From contig JAGTTD010000001.1 in assembly GCA_018398585.1 (NCBI GenBank), positions 20,911,750 through 20,975,749 of the forward strand: 64,000 bases of DNA, written 5' to 3'. The translations under genes were made by a program, and so were the position numbers. Shown piece after piece: positions 34,601 to 45,740 of the stretch. Each line of letters starts with the position of its first letter. Position 1 is the stretch's first letter. The notes under the pieces were generated by a model, which was given only the letters and a program-made list of their open reading frames with translations, made no database searches and was not told the origin of the DNA. Source of the DNA: Simmondsia chinensis (lineage: Eukaryota > Streptophyta > Magnoliopsida > Caryophyllales > Simmondsiaceae).

Positions 34601-37600
34601 ATCAGAGAAACATGCCATTACTTAAGTATGACTAATATCTAGAATATCTCAACAATTAAAATAGCGTTTTTTTCAACCAAAAATCACATATTTTAGGTGC
34701 GGTTTCAAAAAATCACATTAAATTTTTTTTTTTTTTGGTGGTTTCCATCCATCAAAGGAACTCAAATATGAAATATGTGAACGTCGATCTGTGACCCTAT
34801 CGCGGGAATAATACCGGCCATAGTCTCCGGTCAATATGTGAGTTTTATCAAGGAGCCCTTGTGAAATAAATTAAAGTATAAAGTGATGATTGTGCTTGTT
34901 GTAACATGAATGTTGAAGATAAATTGGTTTTACTTGTTTTCATTGGGTATTTTTCCGTTTTAAATAATATGCTTGGTCCGGGTAGGGTGTGTGGTGTACT
35001 TGCTAAGCATGTTGTTTGCTCACCCATTTCCTTCATTTTCTAGATTAGTAGTTCATGGCAATTCCTGAAGGACGAGGAAGATAGAGCGGCTTCCTATTTC
35101 GAGCTTTATTTAGTTTCATAGTTTTAGATACTGAATAAATTCTATAAAGCGATATTATTATGGACTATTTGGAAATATTGTAATTTTTGACTTTTCGTAC
35201 TCTTAAATCTAATTTTCAGTATCAAAATTATTTGGGATTGGATCTATTATATACTATTGGAACTTTTATGGAAATTAAGGAATTATGAATCGGAAGTTTT
35301 CGGGCTTCGTACTATGATGAGGGGATTCATTAAAGTACGGCCGTGTAGCGCCTTTCAGGTTTAAGTTTATTTGCTATTATTTGAGGGCGTCACATCAAAC
35401 ATCCATAGCCTCACATCAACTAAACAATACTGGCTTCCTAAAACAAAGAAACTGACTTTACAGTCATTTCGACTCAATTTACATGATAAATTTTGTATGA
35501 TTATATGATGTCTGATGAGTTAGTCTCAATTAGTTCTCGAATGAAGGCATGTTCTAATGAACATACATAATGCTAAGGCTAATTCAGATCCGGAAGAGTA
35601 AGCAGGCATCGCTTAAACTCTTAAACTCGTGAAAACTTTTTACCTTTGATTCAATACCCATCACACTAGCAAGCAATTTGGAGGAAACATGTCATGAGCA
35701 TGACACCCCCAGCACTGACAATATCATGACATTGTCAAGACAGTGTCAGAGGACCGTGCAATTGAGGACCGGATTCGTGCCCCAGCAGCTGCCAGATCAT
35801 GTCAAGACAGTGTCATGGCAGTGTCGAGGATCCGCTCAGGCAGCACCCAGTTCCCAGGCCCCAGGGCCTTGCCAGTGTCCGTGCCCAGCGGCCCCAGCGC
35901 CCAACTCTAGATCTGTGCCAGCTGTCCCAAACAGCCCTAATCTGCTAGCACAGCAACAGGACAGCCCCAATGCCAACTGTCCAGAATATTCCAAATCAGC
36001 CTAGAATGTTCTAGAGGCTTCTATTTTGGCATTTTCTTCTATTGTCAGATTTACTTTGATATTTTTAGGTATTTTTCTATTTTGAAATTATACTAGCCCA
36101 TTTAGTATAAATAGGGGCAAGCTCAAGCATTTGTAATCATCAATCAAAAATATGAATGAAAATTCTCTGTTCCTCTCATCTTTAATATTTCTCTCTTTCC
36201 TCTCATCTCTACCGATTCTCTTCTCTTCTCACCTAAAACCCTAAATTTCTACCTTCTCATCTCTATTATTTCTCTATTTCTTATCTCATCTAACTCTATT
36301 TCACCTTCTTTCCTCATCTAACTCTCAAAATCTATCAATTTCGTTGTCACAATTCCGAGGCCGTGACATTTGGTATCAGAGCACCGTCCCCAACCTTTGA
36401 GGTCGCGACATTTGGTATCAGAGCTTTCTTCGATCCATAGCTGGGTTAAACAAAAAAAAAAGGGAAAAAAAAGAGAGAGAAATCCGTTGCAACAATGGCT
36501 TCATTGACAAAGGAAGAGCTAGACAAGTCTCAAGAGGAATACAAAGCTAATGTGAAGGAGATAAAAGCTACCATCAATTCCTTGACCGAGATGTTGAAGC
36601 AATACATGCGCAACCAAGGAATGGTACCCGAAGACGACCCTGACATTGCCCTAAATGTCAAGGCTAAGATGAATTCGGTTGAGCCTCCCATTGTAGAAGA
36701 ATCGCTTGTGCCATCACCGGGGGCACCATGGAACTCCAATCACTCCATACCGCTACCATGACCTGCGAGTTGCAGCAGCTTGGTGGCAGTGAGCAAGGCA
36801 CATGGAAGGAGGCTGCGCAGCACCAGGAAGAGGGTCCGTATAATGAGCTATGTACTCGGGCCAAGAAGCAACAGCACCCTGCGCAGCACCAACCTGTGGA
36901 CCTGTACCATGAACTACCCACCCGTGCCTCACCAAAGAGACTAGCAAAACAGGCCGGTCAGCAAGAAGGCCATGTCAAGGCTCCAGCACAGCACAATGGG
37001 CCTCAACAAACGACCAACCGAGAGGGCTTCAGCAGGAAGGACAAAAAGACAAAGGTAGGGGGACAATCTCCAAGAACGAGGATTGGAACAAGAAGCTCCC
37101 ACCCAAATGAGGTACATTCATCTCAAATATCATAACTCTAACCGTTTCCAATAAGTATCTATTTTCCCTCTCAGCTATTCCAAGAGTATATGCACAAGAT
37201 CTCTGCTGAACAGTGTCCCTGAAAATAAGACATTGAGAGAATTCCGTCCACGGCACCGATCTTGGCACGAGGACAAGGATTATCCCTTCGATCCGGGAAA
37301 AGAGGTTAAAGGTGTCAAACAGGGAGGCAACGAAAGGGAACAGGAAGGCGGAGGTTGCACCGCCATCACATCATTAAGGACAAGGATGAATTCAAGGGGA
37401 GGGAAATGTGATGAGCATGACACCCCCGGCACTGACAATGTCATGACATTGTCAAGACAGTGTCAAAGGACCGTGCAATTGAGGGTCGGGTTCGTGCCCC
37501 AGCAGCTGCCAGACCATGTCAAGACAGTGTCACGACAGTGTCGAGGACCGGCCTAGAGAGCGCCCAGTTCCCAGGCCCCAGGGCCTAGCCCGTGTCCTTG

Positions 37601-38683
37601 CCCAACGGCCCCAGCGCACCCAGTGCCGTGCCCGTGTCCGTGCCCAGAGCTCCCAGCGCCCCAACGCCCAGCTCCAGATCTGTGCCAGCTGTCCCAGACA
37701 ACCCTTATCTGCCAGCACAGCAACGGGACAGCCCCAATGCCAGCTGTCCAGAATTCCAGAATATTCCAGATCAGCCTAGAATGTTCTAGAGGCTTCTATT
37801 TTGGCATTTTCTTCTATTTTCAAATTTACTTTGATATTTTTAGGTATTTTCCTATTTTGAAATTATACTAGCACATTAGTATAAATATGGGCAACTCTAG
37901 CATTTGTAATCATCAATCAAAAATATGAATGAAAATTCTCTATTCCTCTCATCTTTAATATCTCTCTTTCCTCTCATCTCTACCGATTCTCTTCTCTTCT
38001 CACCTAAAACCCGAAATTTCTACCTTCTCATCTCTATTATTTCTCTATTTCTTATCTCATCTAACTCTATTTCACCTTCTTTCCTCATCTAACTCTCAAA
38101 ATCTATCAATTTCGTGTGTCACAATTCCGAGGTCGTGACATTTGGTATCAGAGCATCGTTCCCAACCTTTGAGGTCGTGACAAAACCTAACCATAACAAG
38201 TTACAATCATCAATAATATGCATCAAATACATATCAAAATGTTCTAGAATCGAGATATACTTTCAATCTCAACACAGGACATCAAAGTTTCCAAAAACAT
38301 GAAAGTTTTACCCTAAAATCAATTGGCATTAGGTAGCAACCCACTAAACTTACATATGGATCTCTTCTTTCACATAACTTGGGATTCTTACTAGACTCAC
38401 ACATGGAGTCCTTTTAACACCTTCAAATAAAATTCATATTAGTTAAAAATTCACTAGACACCGTTCATGATTCCGAGTCAACAATCACGCAAATGGTTCA
38501 GAAAGTCGAGCAAAGTCCTGACACAAGCGTATAGATCTGCTAGTAACGTACCTGTATAAGAGCAGTTGAAACCGCAAACATTATGTACAGATCAATGATC
38601 TTGAGATTAGTAGGAGTAGCGGCATAAGCAGAACGGAGAGAGTGGAAGAGGGCTTGCGCATCCCTGCTTGTAGACCTGGCCAT
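25623..38683 (-). CDS. DAD1: DAD1, oligosaccharyltransferase subunit (OST2 homologue)
   Basis: Four exons on the minus strand are 38683-38552, 29194-29107, 29028-28985 and 25706-25623, all with GT-AG introns and matching phases. They give 115 residues, the usual plant DAD1 length. The start [20 protein letters not shown] is followed by [50 protein letters not shown] and the C-terminus [16 protein letters not shown]1 is a small membrane subunit of the ER complex that transfers glycans to asparagine on nascent proteins; three membrane segments are visible. The frame is open with no stop, so the gene looks functional. Introns are 9357, 78 and 3278 bp; the two long ones are filled with transposons. 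Confidence 0.95.
26773..26790 (+). other. Primer-binding site of the middle LTR
   Basis: GTTGGTATCAGAGCTCGG follows GCTGCATCA. The first LTR is followed instead by a degenerate GTAGGTATCAAAGCC. Confidence 0.75.
26813..27545 (+). pseudogene. Gag-like leader and proline/threonine-rich frame
   Basis: The ATG at 26813 starts [20 protein letters not shown] with a short coiled coil ([20 protein letters not shown]) and stops after about 54 codons. In another frame 27129-27545 encodes a PTP-rich 138-residue stretch containing [20 protein letters not shown]. This is what remains of a gag-type protein. No protease or zinc knuckle is visible. Confidence 0.5.
28004..28984. other. DAD1 intron 3, transposon-free part
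   Basis: AT-rich intron sequence; no feature recognised. Confidence 0.5.
29195..29315. other. DAD1 intron 1, acceptor-proximal part
   Basis: Unique-looking intron sequence upstream (minus sense) of exon 2; the acceptor is CTGAACAG. Confidence 0.6.
29316..29450 (-). repeat. RTE-tail SINE-like copy
   Basis: In reverse it reads GGTCCTCGGAAATAGCCTCT, then GGCTGCGTACACCTACC, GCGGGAGCCCCTAGAGGC and a (TTG)n tail. It is the same tail as the RTE LINE at 50643-52960. No target duplication was found. Confidence 0.75.
29470..31180 (-). pseudogene. L1-type LINE C-terminal remnant
   Basis: On the minus strand 31166-30858 reads [20 protein letters not shown], then [20 protein letters not shown]. After the hAT insert comes the text around [11 protein letters not shown]. 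The end (29758-29498) reads [18 protein letters not shown], then [16 protein letters not shown], a zf-RVT zinc-binding domain. These are the segments that follow reverse transcriptase in plant L1 LINEs. Endonuclease and RT core are missing. Confidence 0.85.
30042..30803. mobile_element. hAT-type non-autonomous element inside the L1 remnant
   Basis: Ends are TAGGGGCGTTCA and TGAACACCCCTA. The flanks GACTCGAC (30034-30041) and GACTCAAC (30804-30811) form an 8-bp duplication with one mismatch. Both arms are rich in GGACCGG and CCGGTCC words, with an AT-rich middle. No coding capacity. Confidence 0.85.
31598..31609 (+). other. Primer-binding site
   Basis: TGGTATCAGAGC, an exact initiator Met tRNA site. 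Confidence 0.9.
31661..32932 (+). pseudogene. Gypsy gag and protease
   Basis: Starts [20 protein letters not shown] with a coiled coil. Capsid text is [20 protein letters not shown] and [15 protein letters not shown] at 31997 and TAA at 32219 interrupt one frame, and a frame change occurs near 32285. [14 protein letters not shown] is a zinc-knuckle-like motif. [20 protein letters not shown] carries the aspartic protease catalytic DSGSTHSF. The frame ends TAA at 32930. Confidence 0.88.
32933..34150 (+). pseudogene. Gypsy reverse transcriptase (truncated)
   Basis: After a linker with stops, 33273-33896 reads [55 protein letters not shown] and [12 protein letters not shown] (the catalytic DD is retained). 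A TAA at 33894 follows. Then IEYLGHVIS, a further stop, and [20 protein letters not shown], the start of the RNase H region. The remainder is missing. Confidence 0.9.
34151..35689. other. DAD1 intron 1 filler, unclassified old repeat
   Basis: AT-rich sequence; 34720-35400 looks like an old retroelement end (TACGGCCGTGTAGCGCC, then GAGGGCGTCACATC) but has no partner in the window. No open frame is convincing. Confidence 0.4.
35690..36410 (+). repeat. 5' LTR
   Basis: Starts TGTCATGAGCATGACACC and has TATAAATA at about 36106. GTGACA at 36363-36368 followed by TTTGGTATCAGAGC looks like an older LTR end and PBS. About 42 bases later the pattern repeats (GCGACA, then TTTGGTATCAGAGC at 36411), which is the present end and PBS. 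Confidence 0.85.
36411..36424 (+). other. Primer-binding site (outer copy of a duplicated site)
   Basis: TTTGGTATCAGAGC. The twin at 36369-36382 lies inside the LTR. Confidence 0.8.
36495..37135 (+). pseudogene. Short gag-like frames
   Basis: 36495-36761 starts [20 protein letters not shown], a coiled-coil leader of 88 residues. 36728-37135 continues in another frame and is Gln/His-rich, with [11 protein letters not shown]. No zinc knuckle or protease. The layout recalls gag-only non-autonomous elements. Confidence 0.5.
37080..37262 (-). pseudogene. Copia integrase fragment, antisense to the host element
   Basis: The minus strand reads [20 protein letters not shown], then [16 protein letters not shown]. 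This is the Copia integrase core region around the NGVAERKNRHLLE motif. It is a short scrap inserted opposite to the element's own direction. Confidence 0.7.
37407..38182 (+). repeat. 3' LTR
   Basis: Starts TGTGATGAGCATGACACC and ends GAGGTCGTGACA. It contains the same internal GTGACA plus TTTGGTATCAGAGC block (about 38136-38155) as the 5' LTR. It is longer than the 5' LTR, mainly in the GC-rich first third. Confidence 0.85.
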
Positions 38684-38706
38684 CTCTCTCTCTCTCTCTC
38701 TCTCTC
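38684..38706 (-). promoter_or_regulatory. GA-repeat 5' leader of DAD1
   Basis: A (GA)n run directly precedes the DAD1 ATG on the minus strand. GA repeats are frequent in plant 5' untranslated regions. The promoter must lie just beyond 38710; no TATA box was assigned. Confidence 0.6.
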
Positions 38707-38709
38707 GCT

Positions 38710-40195
38710 CCTCCGAGTTTCTCTTCTTAGTGTAGAACCCTATACGCAATGGCGAAGCAGGAAATCACTTCGTAGGCCCGGCAGCTATGGCTTTCATTAC
38801 AAAGTCGAGCCCTATTTTATGAGCCGCTTGACCCCTCAAGGACGGTTGGGTACGAGTAAATGAATTTGTGGGGTGAGATTGAAGGAATGGTAATTATTTT
38901 TAGAAGTAGAATAGTTCAGTTATTTTTACTTCTTGTTTGATATATGTTTGGAATGGGAATAAAAATAAGATAAAATAATTATTTACATATTTAATATGTA
39001 CTAGTGGGTATGGGTATAAATAATATTATTTACCAAATAAATAAATTTTCTTTTTTTTTTTAACACTAATAAATAAATTTTCTAAGTTCATATACAATAT
39101 GCATATTTTTTATGTTATTTTAATGAGATAATTATTAGTATTATTTATCTCTTTATATTAAAAAATTATGTAATTTTTTTAAGAAAATTACAATTGCAGT
39201 TTTTTTTTATGGCTTTTTAGTAATACTCACATAGAAAAGTAATTATTTTTTTCATTAAATCACCACAACTTTTTAAAAACCACCTTGAAATGAAATTTTA
39301 ATCAACCAACAAAGATTGAATTATAAGTTTTCTTGTTAATATAAATTTTGGTATTGTTAAATAAGTATTATATTTTTTAATTATCTATTTTATAATATGA
39401 AATATAAATATTATTTATTTTTTTATTTAACAGTAGTTTTATTATTATTTATCTACTTTATTCTGGACAAGCAGATAATCGACATCCTATACTATTATAA
39501 ATTAAACACAATTAAGAAAAATATGGTTCCTTAGTCAATATCCAAAAAGAATGTCTACAAAATGCATAGTAGCTACAATACTATAATCAATATCTGATAA
39601 GAATGTCTACAAAATCCAAATAGCTGACTTGCAGAAAAAGATTAGAAGCTCTTTAGCACTAAACCAAAAAACTTACTATATCTATAAATTATCTAGATTT
39701 ATTATTCATCAGTAATTAAATATAGTAAAAATAATATGGAGGCTAAAATAAGGGGAAAAAAAAATGTGTAACCTACCACTATTTCCATTTCTATGGGAAT
39801 AAATTTTCAAACCCAATCCCGCTGGATATAAAAATATGGGAGTGGAAATACTTTTCAATCCCACTCCCAGCCTCCATTCATTCCCATTTCCATTAAATAA
39901 ACAGCCAAAAATGGGAAATGACCCCTTCCCCCAATTTCTTTGTACCAAACACCCCCTTAGGTTTGATTCCAATAAAAATTTTATTTTAAGTCTCTTTTTT
40001 GTCACGTCATAAAAATTGAAGTTTCATTCAAAAATAGTGTTTCTCCCTTATAACAGTGCTTGTTTGTTTTACTCCTCTTTTTATATCTTTTAGTTATTTA
40101 ATAATTGATGTCAATTATATTATTTTAATTATTTTGATGTGCATAACGAAAATACATTAAAAATAGACATAATTAAAAAAAAATTAATTACATTG
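38710..40195. other. DAD1 upstream region, AT-rich, possible MITE
   Basis: Very AT-rich. The block ending TACCAAACACCCCCTTA (about 39943-39959) looks like the end of a Tourist-type miniature element, and GGAATGGGAATAAAAATAAG (38944) with the complement of 39870-39900 forms an inverted pair. No clear partner terminus was found. Confidence 0.35.
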
Positions 40196-41345
40196 TCTGA
40201 TTCCTTATGTGCCACAACTGCCCAATCAAGTCTGCTTGCAAATGATCATGTTTAGCCTTATCATGAACTCGAATATTATTTTGTGAGTAGATTTCATATT
40301 CGCTAAAAGGCCATGCGAGACTTCATGATCCATGTTATTAGTGTCCACTTGATCGAACCTATTATCGAGTAGATGGTAGGAATCTCATTCGTCCTCAACA
40401 ATCATGTTATGCAATAGAATGCAAACCCGCATTATGTCTCCTAGTATTTTTCTGTCATAAAATCATGCAAGGCCAAATATAATTACAAAGCAAGCTTTGA
40501 GCACCCTTAACACTCACTCGACATCCTTTCTAGCAGTTTCCTGAGCCCTGCGAACTAATTTCGCTTTTCTTCCTATGGATAAGGGATTGATTTCACAAAC
40601 CATCCCTATGGTGAATATATACCGTCTGCAAGATAGTGTCCCATTTTGTAGTCGTGACCGTTTATTTAATATCATACCGGAAGAGCCCATCTTTTATAAA
40701 TGTCATCAATAAAATGGGGATCAATGACATGTATATCATTGCACGCACTAGGAAAGCTAAAAAAGCCATGTCATATTCATAGATTGTCTAAAGCAAAGAA
40801 TTCTAAGATGATTGTTGGAACCTCGTGATCCCTCGAGCATATTGTCCTTTCCTTGTAACAAGACAATTTCTCCATATTAGTGCATACAATTGATGTTGCC
40901 CATCATACCTCGAAAACCACGCACCTCTCCATGCATAGTCATCCACAGTATTCATCTTGACTCCATATGCTAGTATATACATTGCAGCTATGCAATTCTA
41001 AAGAGGTGATAGGCCATTCTTACCAGTAGCATCTTTCTTTTGTGTACAGTAGGGACCATGATTTTCAAGTGCATTCATAATATGAAGGAATACATGAATT
41101 GGCATGTGAAACCTCCCGCGGAATTGAGTATTGATGTACGCTCATTTGGGGCAAAGTAGTCGTTGTAAAGACAGATGAGGCCCTCTTCTTTGTGAGCCCT
41201 CCTGAAACAGAGCCCCAAAACCTCATGTTGACTTATGAGCTTCCATGAACCAGTTGTGTACATGAAGAATACATGTTGAGCAACTTCATCTAATATGCCC
41301 TAACATCGTCGCTCATCAATTCATTAATGATGTTGTCAAGGCTCA
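40196..41345 (-). pseudogene. PIF/Harbinger transposase
   Basis: Minus-strand segments in order are KEEGLICLYNDYFAPNERTS and a helical region resembling the PIF N-terminal domain. Next is text around RGFRGMMGNINCMH (DDE motif region with the first catalytic Asp context). Near 40560-40390 come RRAQETARKDVE and IFGLAWFYDRKILGDIMRVC, then LLHNMIVEDE (DDE_Tnp_4 C-terminus). Many stops and frame changes make it inactive. PIF transposases cut DNA with a partner Myb-like protein; the partner relic is the next feature. Confidence 0.82.
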
Positions 41346-41672
41346 AAGGGTTGGAATAGGAGTTTTGAGGCATGTTGAGATGTGCCAGTATGAAATTGAA
41401 GCTGAAAATTGGAATAAAAAATTGGAGTATGAAGAGTGGAGTGGGAAATAAAGTAGAAAGAATGGGTATAGATAGGCAAGATTCCAACGGCTACTTTTCT
41501 TATGGTTGGATTAACTAAAAATAATTTTAAGATAAATATAAAAAAAGAATCTATTAAATTGAACAATTCACATTTAATAAAGAAAATAATTTATTTAAAA
41601 AAAATAATTTCAGGTACAAAATAGATAATACAACATTAAAAAAAAAAAAAAATCTCTAAGAGGCAACGATCT

Positions 41673-42810
41673 CTACTTTAATTGCATCATTTTTCTATCG
41701 CCGCAATATCTCTTTGCGTTCCATAAGCTCATATTGTTTTTGAATTTCAGATAAATGGGCACATCCATACTAAATAGATTAAACTGCACTTCCATGGCTC
41801 TCATATGGATGTCCTCCTTCAGTTCCAAAATTTTTTTCTCAAGTCCGATTTTTTCTTTTCTCGACAATTCATTTCTGCAAGCTGTTGTTGAATAAATTGT
41901 TGTTGGCCATCCGAACTGCTTGTTGCTTCCGAAAGCCACTTGTTTTGCTCTCCTTTTGGCGGTATTCGTACCAATAGGTCGGACAATTGGAGAAACATTG
42001 TCCTTGTTGTCAAGAATTGTAAGATTACAGGATGATGTATACTCTCCAGAAGAACTAACTTTTGTTAGCTTGGTGCTCCGGTCGGATGTGGATGTAGTTA
42101 GAGCCCTCCACTCTGGTTGGTTCTTCAACATTTGCCATACATGATCGAAATTCCATTTTTGCCTATTGTTGTTCAAGTACAAATGACCTACTTCAATAAT
42201 TTTGTTGCATTCCAAACTTTTCACTTTAATTTTAAGAACAAATTCCTTTATACCATGCAGAAAATTACATGCATGTCGGAGCTATTTTTTGCCACCGACA
42301 TCTAAGCATGTCCGGATTTTATGCTTACAAGTTTTGCCAGTGTTCTTCATAAGACTTAGTAATCCTATGCTACATCACCTTATGTGTTTGGTTATTGTCG
42401 ATGATCGAATTGGTGGATACGTTTAACCAAACGTATTTAAAATGTAGTCCTCGGGATCTTCCATCTGTCACCATGTTTAGAAGTATGTAGAGTCTTGGGC
42501 ACCACATCATCGTCTTCGTCTATAGTAGGCAAACTTTGTTCCAAATTTTTTGATGAGTACTCGGGACATTCACTTTGAGAAAACCCCTCATTCAGAAAAG
42601 ATATAGTTGAGATTGAGATGAAAGACAAGGACTTTGTTGGTAAGAATGAAATGCAGAATTATAATTTCCACTAAAATTACTAGGTAAATATGGATAAGAT
42701 GGTGGAAGATTATTTGTTAAAGGAGGAACTTGGAAAAATGGATTGTTTGCTCCTTTTGTTTGATTTAGTGTGTGTGTGGCTGTTGTAAAAAAAAAAAACC
42801 AAACGAACAT
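41673..42810 (-). pseudogene. PIF/Harbinger second protein (Myb/NAM-associated type)
   Basis: 41673-42224 reads GHLYLNNNRQKWNFDHVWQM, then LKNQPEWRALTTSTSDRSTK, RPIGTNTAKRRAKQV and a charged coiled coil (EKIGLEKKILELKED). It fits the C-terminal half of the PIF-associated second protein. 42628-42437 carries an acidic DEDDDVVPKT segment upstream, and a Pro/Ser/Tyr-rich N-terminus lies at 42810-42592. Frame breaks separate the parts. Adjacent to the transposase relic in the usual pair. Confidence 0.75.
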
Positions 42811-44156
42811 GGAAAAAGGGACTCACCTCGACTTTGGAGTGAGTCTTAATTTCGAGCCACACGTGTTGACCTTAATCAATCATCTTAGAAGACGGTTCAT
42901 GCTATAGGTGAATCTGACTCCGTTTTGCAACAACAATATGTATTCTACTCATGCTCCAATTAAGGAAACTCAATTGTATATTTTTTAGGGCTTTTAAGTT
43001 GATTATCTTGTGGCAATAAATTAAAGAGATATGAGCCTGACCAAATGGAAGTTGGGCTGATGGAGTGGAGCACACAAACACCGAACCTCATATTCCAAAG
43101 AGCTAGGAACTGGGGTGGAGACAAGTTTAAGAGCTCAGCAGTCCACTCATAAGCCCAAGTCTACAAATTTTTATGCCAAGCACCCTTGACTTATGATAAC
43201 TCGAATGAGTTAAACTTAACAAGATTAAGGTGGAGCGAAGTATTCGGGTCAATATATTAGGACTAGCCCAATCAAAGTTAAGGCCTTGGCCGTCAAACCC
43301 TTGAAACTATGACTAAAACCTAAATTCACTTGACTTCTAAGCCATGACACCAATTCAAGACCAACGTAATCAGGCACTGGGGCTTGGCTATCAAACCCTT
43401 TAAACCAATAACGTTAAACTTAACTCGTCGATTTTGGGAATAGAGAATATGGAAAGAATGGCAAACCTAAAATCAGAAAGTGTATTGCCTTGAGAAAAGC
43501 AAGATGAAAGCTACAATCATGCTACTGCTAAGAAAGGGAAAAGAAATAAAGCATAAGTATGTTGTAGAAAAACTTAAAGAACTTTTGTATGTTTCGTGTT
43601 GGACGCTTACAACATAACCTGTGCCCTTTACTTATAGCCTAAGAATCTAACTGCTTCGCCGTTAAAATGTGGCATATTTGTCCCACTTTCAACCTTAATG
43701 CCTTACTTAACGCTAAATTAGTGTTGATGTGTATTGGCACACATGCTCGAGGCTCCCTTAGTCTTCCCACGTTCATCCACCTTCTTTTGAGTGTAACTAA
43801 GCCCATGTTCCTTGATATGCGCTCCAAATAACTACCTCAAGCTTGGCCATTACCTTTCCCACAGCACCCCTGATAATTGCTTCGAGCTCAATCTTCCTTA
43901 GCCCCATCAATCATCTGGATATGCTTCTACTTTGAGGCTTCAGTTTGTCAAGAAGTTAGACTCGAGACGCTGTTACTCTTATTTTTAAAGCCATTTATGC
44001 CTCGAGTATGGCCTCACGGGTTATGCACGTTTCCTTTATCTCAAAGCGGCATTGTTCCAATTCCTTTGAGTGTGGGGTGTAAACAAATTCCCCCTTTAGT
44101 CGTTGATAATTTTAAAATTCTAACAGGTAAAAAATCTGCCTGATTTGACCTCCAAC
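42811..44156. other. No gene recognised
   Basis: Mixed sequence with only short unsupported open frames. No repeat partner in the window. Confidence 0.4.
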
Positions 44157-44889
44157 TGTTGGAAAAGGTGTCCTAGAAAAACCTAGTTATTAAGTTTTAA
44201 ATATTATATAAATAAAATTATTTTATTTATTTATTGTCTGATTATGTGTTATGAGTCAAATATGAGTGATTGTTTTTTTTTCTAAAAACGTTCCATGAGA
44301 TGGACGTTGTCTAAGATAACATCTCAGGTCTGGTTTAAGTGATGAATGAGATTGAACCACAGAAAGACTTAGGTCAAGCTAGTGACATGTTGTCAAAATA
44401 TGTTCGTAGTTGGTGATAAGTTTGGACAACTTACTTACCAAAAATAAAAGTTTGCACAACTTGTTTGATATGACTATAATATGATACTTTTAATAACCTG
44501 TCTTAGTCATGTGGATAGGGATCCAAGAGTATTATGTTGGTGTTTCCAATAAGATTGAAACACTAAGTAGGACCACCAGAATTAGTTATTTTTTCACTGC
44601 TATCAGAAATAATTAATTCTGTAAGTCGATAACTCTAAATCCGAAAAATAGTCTGAACTCATGGATGGAATGTTGATTGGTTTGATGACCAAAATGATGA
44701 GTTTAAAATTGAATAACCAGGATCTTAGGTCATTGAGTAATTGCATGAATTGTGGCGGAAATGGATATTTTACTAGAAATCTACAATGTAAGATAGCCCT
44801 TTAGTTGATTCGCAAACATGAACATATTCTAGAATCTTTGGCTAGAGTATTCCGTATGTTTGACATTTGAAATTAATATGAAAATTGTT

Positions 44890-45130
44890 CACTACTACAA
44901 AACAGGCCTATGGCAACGGTTGTTTTGCAAGGGTTCTAAAACCGTTGCCAAATCTAAATTTATGCAACGGTTTTGCAATGGTTCTAAAACCGTTGCATAA
45001 GGATGTCTACGGTAACGGTTTTTGTAACAAAAAAGTAACCGTTGACTATAATTACATACGACAACGGTTTATTGCAACGATTTTTTAAATGACACTTATT
45101 GCAATGATTTATAACCGTTATATAATATCA
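44890..45130. repeat. Left terminal and subterminal repeats of CACTA
   Basis: GCAACGGTT, AACCGTTGC and near variants (GGTAACGGTT, CAACGGTTTATTG) occur repeatedly in both orientations. In En/Spm these subterminal motifs bind the element's second protein. Confidence 0.85.
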
Positions 45131-45740
45131 TAGTGCCAATGTTAAAATTTTCTAAAAGTTAGATGCTATTTTTTTTAAAATTTGTTTATAAAATATTTTT
45201 GGTACTCTTTTCTATTTGCGCTATTATCTCCTCAGTCTGTACCCTAATTGAAGTTCGATTGGGTACAAAATATTACGTATGTGACCAATAAATGAGTATG
45301 AGTCGAGTGGTTTAACACTCGACTCGTTCGGTACCTCATGGTTAACTCAATTCGATAATTATTTATGACAATATTCGTCATTAGTTATGAAATTTTACCT
45401 ATCACAAATTATATCGTAAAGGATCAGTAGAGGGGATAAATAAAATTTTAGTAATATACAGCCAAATTTACAAAATTTTCCCACCATAATTTTTAATAAA
45501 AAAAAATCAAAAGTAAATGTTAAAAGAAAAAGTAGGAACTAGTTGCTCTGCTCCTCACCCCCACCCCCCTGCGTTTCATTTTCACCCCCCCCCCCCCCTG
45601 TTCGCGCGCTGTGGTATGGCGTCGTCGCTCTGCTCCTCCTCGTTGCTGTGCCCCATTTTTGTTTCACTAACTTCTTTGTTCTCCATTTTTAAGGTAAATG
45701 ACATAATATCTTCTCCATTTTCAAGTGTTGCAGTTCAAGT
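45131..45740. other. CACTA interior, possible leader exon
   Basis: An AT-rich stretch is followed by a C-rich segment (45540-45660) ending before AAGGTAAATGAC, which could be an untranslated exon and donor. No protein support. Confidence 0.3.

Larger units (their letters stand above)
35690..38182 (+). mobile_element. Non-autonomous LTR element with a PBS inside each LTR (DAD1 intron 1)
   Basis: LTRs are 35690-36410 and 37407-38182. Flanking bases AAACA (35685-35689) and AAACC (38183-38187) agree at four of five positions. A purine tract (TTCAAGGGGAGGGAAA) precedes the 3' LTR. The 1-kb interior has a short gag-like frame and, antisense, a scrap of Copia integrase. No enzyme set is present. 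Confidence 0.85.

Noticed and set aside
35678..36004. Pro/Ser/Ala-rich frames in the LTRs at 35.7 and 37.5 kb
   Set aside because: They come from GC-rich LTR sequence, differ between the two LTR copies and have no start context.
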